From Niastella soli (GTDB lineage: Bacteria; Bacteroidota; Bacteroidia; Chitinophagales; Chitinophagaceae), in contig NZ_JAGHKO010000004.1 in the NCBI RefSeq assembly GCF_017742245.1, positions 1 through 64,000 of the forward strand: a stretch of 64,000 nucleotides of DNA, in the 5' to 3' direction. A model generated the notes under the pieces. The model searched no databases. It worked only from the letters and a program-made list of their open reading frames with translations, and was not told the origin of the DNA. The position numbers and the translations under genes are program-made. Positions 55,501 to 64,000 of this stretch are shown piece by piece; the stretch's first letter is position 1; each line of letters opens with the position of its first letter.

Positions 55501-56037
55501 CTGGCAAAAGACGGTACCCAAACGTATGTATGGGATGCCACCAACAAAAAACCGGCGGGGAATACCGTGCCTAAGATGCGCGGCAGCTTTGGCTCCAATA
55601 TTACCTGGAAAGGCATTTCATTAGGCGTGTATTTCACCTATGAGTTCGGGGCCGACATGTATAACCAGACGCTTGTCGAAAGGGTAGAGGTGGCCGATTT
55701 TACGTACAACGTTGACCGCAGAGTATTGCTCGACCGCTGGAAAAAGCCTGGTGATGTTACTTTTTTTAAAGGACTGATAAATGAATACGGGAACCCTGTA
55801 ACCACTAAAACCAATGTTACTTCCCGTTTTGTTCAAAAAAACAATTATGTAAATGCCGAAAGCATTTCCCTTTCCTACCAGTTACCCGAAAAACTGAATA
55901 AAAAATTAAAGCTGAGCAATACAAGATTCACTTTTATTGCCAATGACCTCAAACGCTGGTCTTCCATACAGGTGGAAAGAGGGTTGGATTATCCATTTGC
56001 CCGCAATCTTACATTGAATATCAGCACATCATTTTGA
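52501..56037 (+). CDS. SusC/RagA family TonB-dependent receptor with STN domain
   Basis: An 1178-residue outer-membrane receptor. After a signal peptide comes an STN domain (SVKSILDAIAAHYKINFVYE, LLELLTPLGLKASRLDDKNF), a carboxypeptidase-like repeat domain (IIRGRVLSANGEGPVVGASI), the plug (SVNVLDALKVFDPSIRIPDN, ILKDAAATSMYGSKAANGVI) and a 22-strand barrel. STN makes it a signal transducer that tells FecR when ligand is bound. With the SusD lipoprotein it imports an oligomer; ligand unknown. Confidence 0.95.
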   Translation: MNKLLLHSKVMAIAITAALCVSTWENDAYSADARYSHYWHQATSVKSILDAIAAHYKINFVYEDRLVKGRSSAYTFVPGQAPIQQVLLELLTPLGLKASRLDDKNFTITVVKRATHHATTLNDTTNNTGANTVTLADTTIKPVITDQPYTDTTGTEKIIRGRVLSANGEGPVVGASILVPNMKLGTTSDVEGYFTLRIPAATRSITVAHVSYLPQYMAPDNKSLMTIRLKPKKEQLEEVIVSTGLYKRPKENFTGAAATVSGDDLRKVNSVNVLDALKVFDPSIRIPDNVQFGSDPNRLPMITMRGTNNFPQQTTGATASVSGADYMANYSKNPNQPLFILDGFEVSLQKIYDLDINRIASFTILKDAAATSMYGSKAANGVIVVETRQPLPGKLRLNYSGMMQVAAPDLTVYDLTNAAEKLEVERLAGVYNEFASGVRPDADAVLRARYASRLTAVQQGVNTYWLNKPVRTGIGTRHSVYLEGGDAIIRYGLEMSYSNNSGVMKNSNRDNYSGAMNFSYRHKGLLFKNILSVAFNKSRNSNYGSFSDYIKQNQYWNPYDSNGNVVRVLETVLDPINAATVSKSYLNPLYNASLNTVDRSDYSNVINQTNIEWLLGRGVRLTGKLQLTKQQDGSDYFLPAQHTSFDTVTSITRKGIYTKGEGNFFSYDGTVQLDYSKKLGRHLILNSTGSSISQTTSDFTTVTATGFPNDRLDQINFGNNYQENSKPKYTNSTTRLISAYTNFNYSYDSRYAADFSIRSDGSSQFGTQKRFGTFWSAGVSWNLHKEKILAHQSYINLFRVRSSIGTTGDSRFQSFMGITTYEYYTDQNYRGQAGSIIKGYGNENLQWQNTLKKNIGIDLGLFRERVLINFDMYRENTDQLILDINTPLSVGFSSYKENVGELENRGYEFKLNVFVIKNENKQFYWNIFGNGLHNRDYIKSISNSLKKLNELNDKNSDKPSDENYNKQTKTQFRFQEGESVNAIWAVPSLGIDPSTGREVYLAKDGTQTYVWDATNKKPAGNTVPKMRGSFGSNITWKGISLGVYFTYEFGADMYNQTLVERVEVADFTYNVDRRVLLDRWKKPGDVTFFKGLINEYGNPVTTKTNVTSRFVQKNNYVNAESISLSYQLPEKLNKKLKLSNTRFTFIANDLKRWSSIQVERGLDYPFARNLTLNISTSF

Positions 56038-56059
56038 TCACTTTAAACTATTTGGAATA

Positions 56060-57493
56060 ATGAAATCAAAATATCTCACCAGCCTGTTATTGGCCACCTG
56101 CCTGGTTGCCGGCACCGGTTGCAAAAAATGGCTGGATGTACAACCCAAATCAGAAATACGGGAACGGGAGTTGTTTACCTCAGAATCGGGTTTTAAAGAT
56201 GCTCTGATAGGCACTTATCAGTTGCTGGCTACTAAACCGGCTTATGGCGAAAACCTTACCATGGGTTTTGTAGATGGGTTGGCCCAACGATATGCATCTA
56301 CTTCCACCTCTCAGACCTTTTACTTTGCCGCCCGGTACGATTATACAAATACAAAGACCTATATCCGCGATATCTGGAGCACCTTATACAAGGCAATTGC
56401 CAATGTAGATAATCTGCTGGCGCAAATTGACGATAAGAAAAACATTTTCCTGGGCAACAATTTCAATTTAGTGAAAGGCGAAGCGCTGGCCCTGCGCGCC
56501 CTTCTGCACTTCGATCTGCTTCGTTTGTTTGGCGCCGCACCTGTAATAGATGGCGGCAACCGGAAATCAATTCCCTATGTAACCACTTTTGGTCTGGAAA
56601 CATATCCTTTATTAACAACAAATGAGGTAATTGCCAATTGTCTCACCGACCTGGATGCAGCTGCTGAGCTGTTACGTGTCGACAAAACCATCCGCGTTCA
56701 GTATAATGACGATCCTTTTTTGTCATACACCCGCAACCACATGAATTATTGGGCGGTTAAAGGCTTGCAGGCAAGGATCAACCTGTACAAAGGCGACAAA
56801 CCAGCCGCTGCCGCCGCAGCCCTGGAAGTAATAGCAAATGCCGCTACTAATTTTCCTTTCGTAGTACCGGCTAATGCGTCCGCCGCCACAAACCGCGACC
56901 GCACCTACACCTCTGAATTATTATTCTCGCTGTATGCCTATAAGATCTCCGATTATGTAGATGAGTATTTCAAAACAGTCGTAATCAACGGAACACCCGC
57001 TTTGTATACCACAAGCTCCAATATTGCCAGTTTATATGAAACAGCCAGCGGCAGCAGCTCCGATATGCGCTATAACTATTTATTCACTCAGTATACGGCA
57101 GGATTTTCCTCCATCAAATACTGGCAGGATGATATTGCCAAAAACAACTCCAATTACGATTATTTAAGAGGAAATATTCCCATCATCCGCTTATCGGAAA
57201 TGTATTATATCGCAGCCGAATGCGCGGCTACAACGGCAGAGGGAGTTGCCTACCTCAATACGATACGCGATAAACGGGGATTGTTTCAATTCACAACCAA
57301 CATCAGCGCAGCCACGCTGGAAACCGAAATACTCAAGGAATACAAAAAAGAAATGTATGCCGAAGGACAATTGTTTTACTATTTCAAAAGGAAGAATACA
57401 ACCCGCGTAGATGGCAGTTCCATCATCATGACGGATGCAACCTGGATCTTACCTCTGCCCGATGATGAAAAGGAGTTCGCAAACCGGTTTTAA
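56060..57493 (+). CDS. SusD/RagB family lipoprotein
   Basis: A 477-residue surface lipoprotein with lipobox VAGTGC. The N-terminal TPR-like helices (GFKDALIGTYQLLATKPAYG, LRALLHFDLLRLFGAAPVID) and the C-terminal family end (RLSEMYYIAAECAATTAEGV, AYLNTIRDKRGL) are clear. It forms the lid of the SusC pore and captures the ligand. It follows the SusC gene by 22 bp. Confidence 0.95.
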   Translation: MKSKYLTSLLLATCLVAGTGCKKWLDVQPKSEIRERELFTSESGFKDALIGTYQLLATKPAYGENLTMGFVDGLAQRYASTSTSQTFYFAARYDYTNTKTYIRDIWSTLYKAIANVDNLLAQIDDKKNIFLGNNFNLVKGEALALRALLHFDLLRLFGAAPVIDGGNRKSIPYVTTFGLETYPLLTTNEVIANCLTDLDAAAELLRVDKTIRVQYNDDPFLSYTRNHMNYWAVKGLQARINLYKGDKPAAAAAALEVIANAATNFPFVVPANASAATNRDRTYTSELLFSLYAYKISDYVDEYFKTVVINGTPALYTTSSNIASLYETASGSSSDMRYNYLFTQYTAGFSSIKYWQDDIAKNNSNYDYLRGNIPIIRLSEMYYIAAECAATTAEGVAYLNTIRDKRGLFQFTTNISAATLETEILKEYKKEMYAEGQLFYYFKRKNTTRVDGSSIIMTDATWILPLPDDEKEFANRF

Positions 57494-57505
57494 TTAATTG
57501 CAATA

Positions 57506-58267
57506 ATGAATACCATGGCAAAAAAAATAAAATATTTATACATACTGTTGCTGTTTGGTGTAGCGATCACCGCCTGTAAAAAAAGCAATCCCACCAGCTA
57601 TACGCAGGCCGACAGGATCTATTTCTATAAAGACAATTACAATCCAGACAAGGATAGCATCGTATATTCTTTTGCTATTAAATCCAATGCACTGGTACAG
57701 GATACGGTAAAAATCCCCTTGCGCATCATGGGCGTGGCTGCCGGTTTCGACAGAACCGTGACCATACAGGTAGTAGCCGATAGCTCCACAGCCCTTCCCC
57801 AGCAATATGACTTGCTGCCAACCATCGTTAAAGCAGGCGACTATACCACCAATGTACAGCTCCTGGTAAACAGAGCGCCGGCATTAAAAACAGCCGATGT
57901 ACGGCTTCTGCTTGAAATAGGGACCTCCGACGATTTTTTACCCGGCGTGTACAACTCGGCAACCAGCACTACAAGCGGGGGCGGATCAGTACGCTTTCCG
58001 GTACGGATCAACGATATTCTCACCAAACCATCTAATTGGGACGGTTTCTGTGCTACTTACTTTGGCGCGTATAGCCAGGTAAAGTATAAACTGGTGATCG
58101 ATGTTACTGGTCGCACAGAATTCCTGACCACGGGCGACGACCCGGTTTCTATTCCTCAAATGAACTTTTTTAAAAAGAAATGCCGGAATTACCTGACCGA
58201 TCTGAATACAGCAAACGGCATCAATCTTAAAGATGAGAATGGCAACGAGATAACTTTCCCTAACTGA
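57506..58267 (+). CDS. DUF4843 lipoprotein
   Basis: A 253-residue lipoprotein with lipobox VAITAC. The body (ADRIYFYKDNYNPDKDSIVY, FDRTVTIQVVADSSTALPQQ, VLLNR-like beta strands, and GGGSVRFPVRINDILTKPSN) fits DUF4843, which normally sits third in SusCD-type operons with a PKD-like lipoprotein. Likely a surface-exposed ligand-binding accessory. Confidence 0.82.
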   Translation: MNTMAKKIKYLYILLLFGVAITACKKSNPTSYTQADRIYFYKDNYNPDKDSIVYSFAIKSNALVQDTVKIPLRIMGVAAGFDRTVTIQVVADSSTALPQQYDLLPTIVKAGDYTTNVQLLVNRAPALKTADVRLLLEIGTSDDFLPGVYNSATSTTSGGGSVRFPVRINDILTKPSNWDGFCATYFGAYSQVKYKLVIDVTGRTEFLTTGDDPVSIPQMNFFKKKCRNYLTDLNTANGINLKDENGNEITFPN

Positions 58268-58281
58268 TTAAAGCGAATTAC

Positions 58282-59727
58282 ATGACAAAACAGTATCTAT
58301 ACGGTCTATTATTTTTTGTAACGGTCATTGTATTGGGTAGTTGCTATAAGGATAAGGGCAACTATGATTATACCGACACCGATGAGGTAGTGTTAAAGAC
58401 CATCCGCGATACATTTAACGTGGTATTGCCCGATTCATTAAAAATAAACCTCACCATTGAAGAAAGCATGGCCAATGCGGCTGATCTCAGTTTCCAGTGG
58501 GTATTGTATCCAACTGCCACGCCACTTACCCGCCGCACCCTCGACACTACACAAAACCTGAAAGCATTTATCACCGAACTGCCAGGTTCATATTATTTGA
58601 CCGTATATGCCAAAGACCGCAAAACAGGATTGGAATACCAGAAACGAGTTTATGTTTCTGTAATCAGTCCCTATAGCGAAGGCTGGTTGGTGGTGGAGGA
58701 AAAAAACGGGGCTTGTGACATCTCCATGATCAGTCCGATCGATACCATTTTCAGGAACATCTATTCAACTCAAAACAATGGCGAGCTCCTACCGGCAGGT
58801 ACCAATCGCATTCCTGAAATAAGGACCTATAGTACCGATCAAAGGGTTTTTATCATTTCGCCTGCTGACATGATCCAGGTAAATTATTCCAATTTCGCAA
58901 AGATCATGGATTTCCCTGAATTCTTCTGGGAAACGCCTGCGGTTGTAAAACCCCAGGAATATTTTGCTAACAGCTATGATGAAATGATGCTCAATAACGG
59001 TAAAATACACAGCAGAAGCCTGAATGTACCGCCCAACAGCGTCAACAAACTGAACCTGCCCCCGGAAGGAAAGTATTATATTGCGCCCTACGAAATATAT
59101 ACCGGTTCAGGTTATGAAGTGTATGATACCATTGGTCAAAAATTCTATATGCTGAATACAGCATCGGGCAATTTAACGCCAATTACAATAACAGGCACCC
59201 CAATTTTTAACATGAACAATATTGGCAAAAAACTGTTATATACCGAAGTAAATACCAGCGGTGGCCAATGCAACGCCTTCTTCAAAAACAACAATGACGA
59301 TTCGCTGTTTGCCTTTGTGTATAATTATTCTTCTTCACAGACTACTACGAAAGAACGGTACGATGGTTTGAATGCCCCCGGATTAAAAGATGCCCGTTTG
59401 TTTGTTGGCTCCCGCTTGTTGCAACTTTTGTATTATGCATCCGGTAATAGCATTTACAAACTGGATATTCCGGCAAAAACTGCTGCGCCCATATACACTT
59501 TTCCTGCGGGCACAGAAATAAGGGCTATGAAAATGTACCGCAACCTGAAAAACAGCAAAGATCCCAATCACAACAACCTGATTGCCGTTGCTACCCATGA
59601 AAACGGACAGGGTAAAGTATATTATTTCCCCCTTGCAACTACCGGTAATTTCACCAACAATACCTACAGTAAAGTATTTACCGGTTTTAATAAGATCAAC
59701 GAAATAACTTTTAAAAGTCAAAAATAA
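58282..59727 (+). CDS. PKD-like family lipoprotein
   Basis: A 481-residue lipoprotein (lipobox VLGSC). The N-terminal 130 residues (YKDKGNYDYTDTDEVVLKTI, then ADLSFQWVLYP and GSYYLTVYAKDRKTGLEYQK) are PKD-like. The rest resembles a beta-propeller-type surface protein (GWLVVEEKNGACDISMISPI). Gene order after SusC, SusD and DUF4843 is typical. It probably takes part in ligand capture at the surface. Confidence 0.82.
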   Translation: MTKQYLYGLLFFVTVIVLGSCYKDKGNYDYTDTDEVVLKTIRDTFNVVLPDSLKINLTIEESMANAADLSFQWVLYPTATPLTRRTLDTTQNLKAFITELPGSYYLTVYAKDRKTGLEYQKRVYVSVISPYSEGWLVVEEKNGACDISMISPIDTIFRNIYSTQNNGELLPAGTNRIPEIRTYSTDQRVFIISPADMIQVNYSNFAKIMDFPEFFWETPAVVKPQEYFANSYDEMMLNNGKIHSRSLNVPPNSVNKLNLPPEGKYYIAPYEIYTGSGYEVYDTIGQKFYMLNTASGNLTPITITGTPIFNMNNIGKKLLYTEVNTSGGQCNAFFKNNNDDSLFAFVYNYSSSQTTTKERYDGLNAPGLKDARLFVGSRLLQLLYYASGNSIYKLDIPAKTAAPIYTFPAGTEIRAMKMYRNLKNSKDPNHNNLIAVATHENGQGKVYYFPLATTGNFTNNTYSKVFTGFNKINEITFKSQK

Positions 59728-59730
59728 ATA

Positions 59731-59852
59731 AATGCTGAACCTGTTTGCCTGCTTTGTTCGCCATAACTTCAGCGCCGGCGCATTATGCGCCATAGCTTCA
59801 GCGGCGACTCATGTGACCCCTAATTTCCGGCAACGCAAACAGGTTCAGCATT
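59731..59852. repeat. 122-bp element with 18-bp perfect terminal inverted repeats
   Basis: AATGCTGAACCTGTTTGC (59731-59748) and its exact complement (59835-59852) bound the element. Inside are the palindrome GGCGCATTATGCGCC (59777-59791) and two near-identical direct repeats (CGCCATAACTTCAGCG and CGCCATAGCTTCAGCG). No coding frame. It fills almost the whole gap between the PKD-like lipoprotein and thioredoxin genes. Confidence 0.75.
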
Positions 59853-59861
59853 AAGTAACCC

Positions 59862-61016
59862 ATGAAAAAATTAGTATTAGCTACAGCTATCAGCCTCGCT
59901 TTGCATATAGTCCATGCACAGGAAACCACCTGGAACCATGTACCTTCCTGGTCAGCGATGTTACAAAAAGCAAAAGCCGAAAAAAAGCCCATTGTTATAG
60001 ATTGTTATTTTACCGGTTGCCATCCCTGTGCACAAATGGATAAGGAAGTGTTTCCCAACAGTCTCCTGAGCAAAGAAGTGGCCGATAATTTCATCGGCGT
60101 GAAAATAGATGTGTTCTCTGAAAAGATGGGCGACTCTATCACCCGGAAATATGCGATCAGCGGATTTCCTACCTTCCTGGTCCTTGATCAAAATGGCAAC
60201 CTCGTATCTATGTTTGGTGGTTATAAAGATGCCGGTCAGTTTTTAACAGAACTGCAAACGGCTAAACAAAAGATCTCAGCCAAACAATTGCTCACTGGCA
60301 TTTCCGCATCTTATAATGATATATACCCTGATTTTTATAAACAATACTACGACCGGCAAAGCAGGAACACAGATGTTACAGCCGCCAACAACTGGATCAG
60401 AGCGCAACATGATTGGACAGCAGAACCCGTGGCCATGGCGATATTCCGCACGGGAAAACTGGATGCAGACATCGAAACATATTTCCTGAAGAACTATGAC
60501 CGCTACAGATCATTATACGGCACTTTACTGGTACAAAATAAAGCCACCGGTTTGTTAACAGCTCAATTGAACAAAAAGCTCAACAAGACCCGCGACGATG
60601 CCGCGTTTAACCAGTTCCTGAACGAAAATAAAAAAGCGTTCCCTGCAGATGACTGGGCGGTTATTGAGCATGTACTGGCATTCAACTACTTCACCAATTT
60701 TGCTAAAGACAATGTAGCCCTGCTTCAGTTCATGAATGAACATCCGGTGATCTATATGAATTATTATGGCGCCTTTTGCAATAACCTGCTGGCAAAAAAA
60801 GAAGTAACAGTCGCCAATGCACAACTGTTAAAGGGCTGGGCCGACAAAGCCATGAATGAAGAAACCGCATTTGAATTGTTGACTACTACCGCCTATGTGC
60901 TGAGATCTGCAGGCGACCTGGATGGATTTAAAAAATATGTATCCCTGGCAATTGCCAAAGCAAAAAAATACAATGTGCCCGCTGATAAATATGAAAAAAT
61001 GCTTTCAGCCAGTTAA
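59862..61016 (+). CDS. Exported thioredoxin-family protein with helical C-terminal domain
   Basis: A 384-residue protein with a signal peptide (cleaved after HIVHAQ). The N-terminal thioredoxin domain shows KKPIVIDCYFTGCHPCAQMD with the CHPC active site and cis-Pro in SGFPTFLVLD. The C-terminal 230 residues are helical (NNWIRAQHDWTAEPVAMAIF, AINFE-like repeats, YVLRSAGDLDGFKKYVSLAI). It resembles DUF255/thioredoxin_7-type proteins. It lies downstream of the SusCD genes across the inverted-repeat element and could still be in the same transcript. Confidence 0.88.
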   Translation: MKKLVLATAISLALHIVHAQETTWNHVPSWSAMLQKAKAEKKPIVIDCYFTGCHPCAQMDKEVFPNSLLSKEVADNFIGVKIDVFSEKMGDSITRKYAISGFPTFLVLDQNGNLVSMFGGYKDAGQFLTELQTAKQKISAKQLLTGISASYNDIYPDFYKQYYDRQSRNTDVTAANNWIRAQHDWTAEPVAMAIFRTGKLDADIETYFLKNYDRYRSLYGTLLVQNKATGLLTAQLNKKLNKTRDDAAFNQFLNENKKAFPADDWAVIEHVLAFNYFTNFAKDNVALLQFMNEHPVIYMNYYGAFCNNLLAKKEVTVANAQLLKGWADKAMNEETAFELLTTTAYVLRSAGDLDGFKKYVSLAIAKAKKYNVPADKYEKMLSAS

Positions 61017-61040
61017 GAGCTCTGGCAGATCATACCAAAG

Positions 61041-61067
61041 AAAAACCCCATCGAAAATGGGGTTTTT
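61041..61067 (+). terminator. Rho-independent terminator after the thioredoxin-family gene
   Basis: Stem AAAAACCCCAT/ATGGGGTTTTT with loop CGAAA, 24 bp after the stop. The remaining gap 61068-61392 shows no gene. Confidence 0.9.
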
Positions 61068-61392
61068 GGGTTTAATAATTTGCACTTAAAAGAGTGTGTA
61101 TGTGCTTTTTTCACAGGGATTGGACAAGCTCATAAGATATCGGACAAAACGGGGCCATCTTAAGACTGTCTGATTTTACACCAGATCTATTCAAATATAA
61201 TAAGTAATTAAAATAAAAGAAAAGGTTTTATAAGGTTTGTTTGAAGTTAATGAAAAAATATACGAAGTATATAAACTTTAAATGTTTTCATTACAATTGA
61301 TTAAATACGATTTTTCCCAAATGTGAACCGGATAAATTATTTTCAACATCTGTTTAGCTTTAATTTAGCACCTCTTATTAAAGGGGCAGCCG

Positions 61393-62994
61393 TCAAACGT
61401 TAATTGTCCTGTTAACATTTACCTGCTCCAGAAAATGTTCATCATGCGAAACAATTAACAAAGTTCCTTTATATGTATTAATGGCAGCGGTTAATATCTC
61501 AATATTTTGAATATCCAGGTTATTGGTCGGCTCATCCAGCATAATAATATCTGGCGCCTGCTGGCCAATGGTAAGACAGCATAACATCAACCGCATGCGT
61601 TCGCCACCGCTTAATGCAGCTCCTTTTTTATCCCAATCATCTTTTGAGAATAAGAACCTGTTCAATCGGATCTTGATCTCATGTTCCTGTAAACCAGTTT
61701 TATTGAATTGCAGGGCTTGTTCATACACCGTTTGCTGATTAGATATCAGCGAGTAGTCCTGGTCTATATAAACATTGCGGTTGTCGGCGCGGTATACAAA
61801 GCCAATGGTTGGTTCCAGTTCACCCAGTATAATTTTGATAAGGGTGGTTTTACCGGAACCGTTCAACCCTTTAAGCGCGATCCGTTCACCACTGTTTATT
61901 TGCAGATCGAGGTCCGCTTTCCACAGGCGTTGTTTATCATATTCCTGATTGATGCCGGTTGCAGAAAACAGCATCTTTCCCTGGTGTAAGGTGGTATTAT
62001 CAAAACCCAGTTGCATCTTGTCTATATCAGGCAATTCATTGCGCAGGGCCTGCAACTCTTCAGAAATGCCGCTGATCTTTTCACCGTGTGCCCCTTTGAT
62101 CTTTGCCGTACTGTTCTCTGCGCTGTTCCGCAGCGTATTCATCATAATACGGGCAACACCTGCTTTTTCCTGTTTGCGTTTACCACGGGCATCCAGTTTC
62201 TGCTGCCGCTCCATGGTTTCCCGTTCTTTTTCCTTTGCCTTACGCAAGGCTTTTTCCTTGCTGTGAATGTCCTGGCTTAAGGCATTATTTTCTATCAGTT
62301 TTTGTTCTGCATAAAAATCATAATTGCCGCCATACATGGTCAGACCGCGTTTACTCAATTCGCCAATAGCAGGCAACCCATTCAACAGTTTTCTGTCATG
62401 ACTCACTACTACCAATGCACAGGAGGTGGTAGTTATAAATTCATACAACAAGTCTCTACCGGCAGTATCCAAATGATTGCTTGGCTCATCCAATAAAACC
62501 AATTGCGGTTGATGTATATGGATGCCTGCCAGGAAAACTTTTGTTTTCTGTCCACCACTTAAAGAAGCCATAGGTTGAGTAAGTAGTAATTCATTCAACT
62601 GCCAGTATTGTAATGCTTCCTGGCATCTCTCCTCGATGGTCCAGTCGTCGTTCAGCTGGGCAAGGTACTGTTCCGTTACATTTCCCGCCAGGATCTCTTG
62701 CAGGGCAAGTAATTTAGTGTCTATCCGCAATGCCTGGGCTACAGTCAAATGATTGTATTGCCCGAATAATTGTGGGATATAATAGGGCGTGGTATCAAGT
62801 ATAAGCTGTCCTTCATGCGGTGTTAACTCACCGGCAATGATCTTTAATAAAGTAGATTTACCGGTCCCGTTATTGCCTACCAATGCGATCTTGTCCCGGC
62901 TGTTAACAGTCAGATAAATAGCTTCAAACAACAATTCTTTGTTGGGATGTATATATGAGAGGTTCTGCAGAAATAGCATAATTTCTTTCTTCAA
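61393..62994 (-). CDS. ABC-F family ATPase (ribosome-associated)
   Basis: A 533-residue protein with two nucleotide-binding domains and no membrane segment. Domain 1: Walker A GNNGTGKST, signature LSGGQ, Walker B LVLLDEPSNHLD. A charged linker follows (about 230-310, KEKALRKAKEKERETMERQQ). Domain 2: GLNGSGKTT, LSGGE, IIMLDEPTNNLD. ABC-F proteins act on the ribosomal E site; some protect ribosomes from antibiotics. Whether this one gives resistance or is a housekeeping factor cannot be told from the sequence. The start may also be at 62979. Confidence 0.93.
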   Translation of the reverse strand: MKKEIMLFLQNLSYIHPNKELLFEAIYLTVNSRDKIALVGNNGTGKSTLLKIIAGELTPHEGQLILDTTPYYIPQLFGQYNHLTVAQALRIDTKLLALQEILAGNVTEQYLAQLNDDWTIEERCQEALQYWQLNELLLTQPMASLSGGQKTKVFLAGIHIHQPQLVLLDEPSNHLDTAGRDLLYEFITTTSCALVVVSHDRKLLNGLPAIGELSKRGLTMYGGNYDFYAEQKLIENNALSQDIHSKEKALRKAKEKERETMERQQKLDARGKRKQEKAGVARIMMNTLRNSAENSTAKIKGAHGEKISGISEELQALRNELPDIDKMQLGFDNTTLHQGKMLFSATGINQEYDKQRLWKADLDLQINSGERIALKGLNGSGKTTLIKIILGELEPTIGFVYRADNRNVYIDQDYSLISNQQTVYEQALQFNKTGLQEHEIKIRLNRFLFSKDDWDKKGAALSGGERMRLMLCCLTIGQQAPDIIMLDEPTNNLDIQNIEILTAAINTYKGTLLIVSHDEHFLEQVNVNRTINV

Positions 62995-63129
62995 TGGTTA
63001 CAAATTAAACAGTGCCCGCGTCGGGTGCTGTTCTATGCCGGTCCTGAAAGAAATTATCTACTACATTAAATCCTTATAAATGAAGAAGGCTGCAAAGATA
63101 GGAAAATTATATTTATGGAGAACAGAAGC

Positions 63130-63192
<63 letters not shown>

Positions 63193-63208
63193 TTTAGCCT
63201 CGCGTAAT

Positions 63209-63852
63209 CGTGAAACGGGAAAGGTGAAATCCCGACAAATCGGGACAGGCTGTGAAATAAAACCAGGGCATCTCACTGCGTTCGATGTGCCTTCGCTTCG
63301 CTCAGGAATACAAACACGTCTATTGAGACTAATAACTATCTTGCGCCGCCCAAAATTCTCTGCCGACTGCTTCGCCCGCCAGCGTAGGAGGGCCGTCTGC
63401 CTTTTAAGCGACACGCGTAGCGTGGAGCATCCTCCTGTATTTCACTGCCGACTGTATTTTGTATTTCCCATTGCCTACTGCCCATTGCCTATTGCCTTTT
63501 GTATTTCACGTCTGCCTTCAGTTACCGAAGCCTTGGCGTAAGAAACCGTTTGCCGTTTGCCGTCTGCCTTTTAAGCGACACGCGTAGCGTGGAGCATCCT
63601 CCTGTATTTCACTGCCGACTGTATTTTGTATTTCCCATTGCCTACTGCCCATTGCCTATTGCCTTTTGTATTTCACGTCTGCCTTCAGTTACCGAAGCCT
63701 TGGCGTAAGAAACCGTTTGCCGTTTGCCGTCTGCCTTTTGAGCGACACGCGTAGCGTGGAGCATCCTCCTGTATTTCACTGCCGACTGCCGTCTGCCGAT
63801 TGCCGAAGTGAGGCCCGAACGTCTTGAACCCTTTCACGTTTCCCGTTTCACG
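63209..63852. repeat. Repeat region bounded by 21-bp inverted repeats
   Basis: The 21-mers at 63209-63229 (starting CGTGAAACGGGAAA) and 63832-63852 (ending CCCGTTTCACG) are complementary with a single mismatch. They enclose the 167-bp tandem repeats. Long frames here (for example 63061-63414 on minus, 63080-63541 on plus) only reflect repeat sequence (ADCRLPIADCRLP) and are not genes. Confidence 0.7.
63392..63789. repeat. 167-bp tandem repeat, 2.4 copies
   Basis: Copies start at 63392, 63559 and 63726 (GCCGTCTGCC...), giving a 167-bp period. The first two copies look identical; the third is truncated at about 63789 and has A to G in TTTTGAGCG. Each copy includes GCGACACGCGTAGCGTGG. The period is not a multiple of three, so it is not coding. 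Confidence 0.85.
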
Positions 63853-64000
63853 ACCTACCCATTGCCTTCCCTAACAACTCATCCACCTCCTCATACCCAC
63901 AAGGATACGGAACATTGATCGCTAAAGCCCCTGCGGCTAACAAAGCTTTAACAGAATCGGGAGAACGGCGTGCGGTCCAGTAGGAATCCACACAGGCTTT
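63848..64000 (-). CDS. 3' end of an ankyrin-repeat-like protein (partial)
   Basis: The last 50 codons of a minus-strand gene that starts beyond the window. The end reads ARRSPDSVKALLAAGALAIN then VPYPCGYEEVDELLGKAMG, similar to a degenerate ankyrin repeat (SPxxVKxLLAAGA). The stop codon lies inside the right 21-bp inverted repeat, which suggests the repeat was placed at or over the gene end. Confidence 0.5.
   Translation of the reverse strand, partial: KACVDSYWTARRSPDSVKALLAAGALAINVPYPCGYEEVDELLGKAMGRS

Overview
The window looks like a chromosome segment of a Bacteroidota bacterium, most likely of the Chitinophagaceae type (Niastella/Chitinophaga-like). The reasons are a SusC/SusD pair with a FecR anti-sigma factor and an ECF sigma factor, DUF4843 and PKD-like lipoproteins, DUF4254 next to a GT9 enzyme, TAnnTTTG-type promoter boxes, weak Shine-Dalgarno sites, and a large NRPS of the kind common in that family. 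The genus is inferred from gene content only.

Bases 1-13617 are one collinear biosynthetic operon: the 3' part of a nonribosomal peptide synthetase (C-A-PCP-C-A-PCP-C), a membrane GT2 glycosyltransferase, a GT71-like glycosyltransferase, a 65-residue protein, a GT9 (heptosyltransferase-like) enzyme, a PhyH-type 2OG/Fe(II) oxygenase, a NodU/TobZ-type O-carbamoyltransferase and a DUF4254 protein. Together they suggest a hydroxylated, multiply glycosylated and carbamoylated peptide. A region of gene remnants (14.0-14.9 kb) separates this operon from a tripartite RND efflux operon (15-20.7 kb).

Bases 20.8-25.9 kb hold small unknown proteins, two exported alpha/beta hydrolases, an ECF sigma factor with a membrane partner, and a decayed secreted-protein gene. 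Bases 26.1-40.0 kb form a stress or energy-limitation island: three universal stress proteins plus a deleted fourth, PEP synthase, Hsp20, an AI-2E-type transporter, a zinc alcohol dehydrogenase, a P-type cation ATPase, a ribosome hibernation factor, a GerW-like protein and a DUF2231-like membrane protein. Nearly every promoter region there carries a CRP/FNR-like palindrome (core TGA-N6-TCA), which suggests one regulon. BON-domain and PAP2 gene remnants lie in the same island.

Bases 40.1-44.5 kb look like a small mobile or accessory segment next to tRNA-Pro(GGG): a SnoaL-like protein, an SDR oxidoreductase divergent from its probable HxlR regulator, a serine recombinase scrap inside a broken small gene, a tyrosine integrase and an unknown protein. 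Bases 44.6-50.6 kb are ordinary chromosomal genes (RidA, AhpD-like, AsmA-like, TlpA-like). Bases 50.7-61.0 kb are a sigma/FecR/SusC/SusD locus with accessory lipoproteins and a thioredoxin-like protein but no glycoside hydrolase. The end contains an ABC-F ATPase, an unusual repeat region (63.1-63.85 kb: 7-bp tandem repeats, a 167-bp tandem repeat and flanking inverted repeats), and the 3' end of an ankyrin-like gene.
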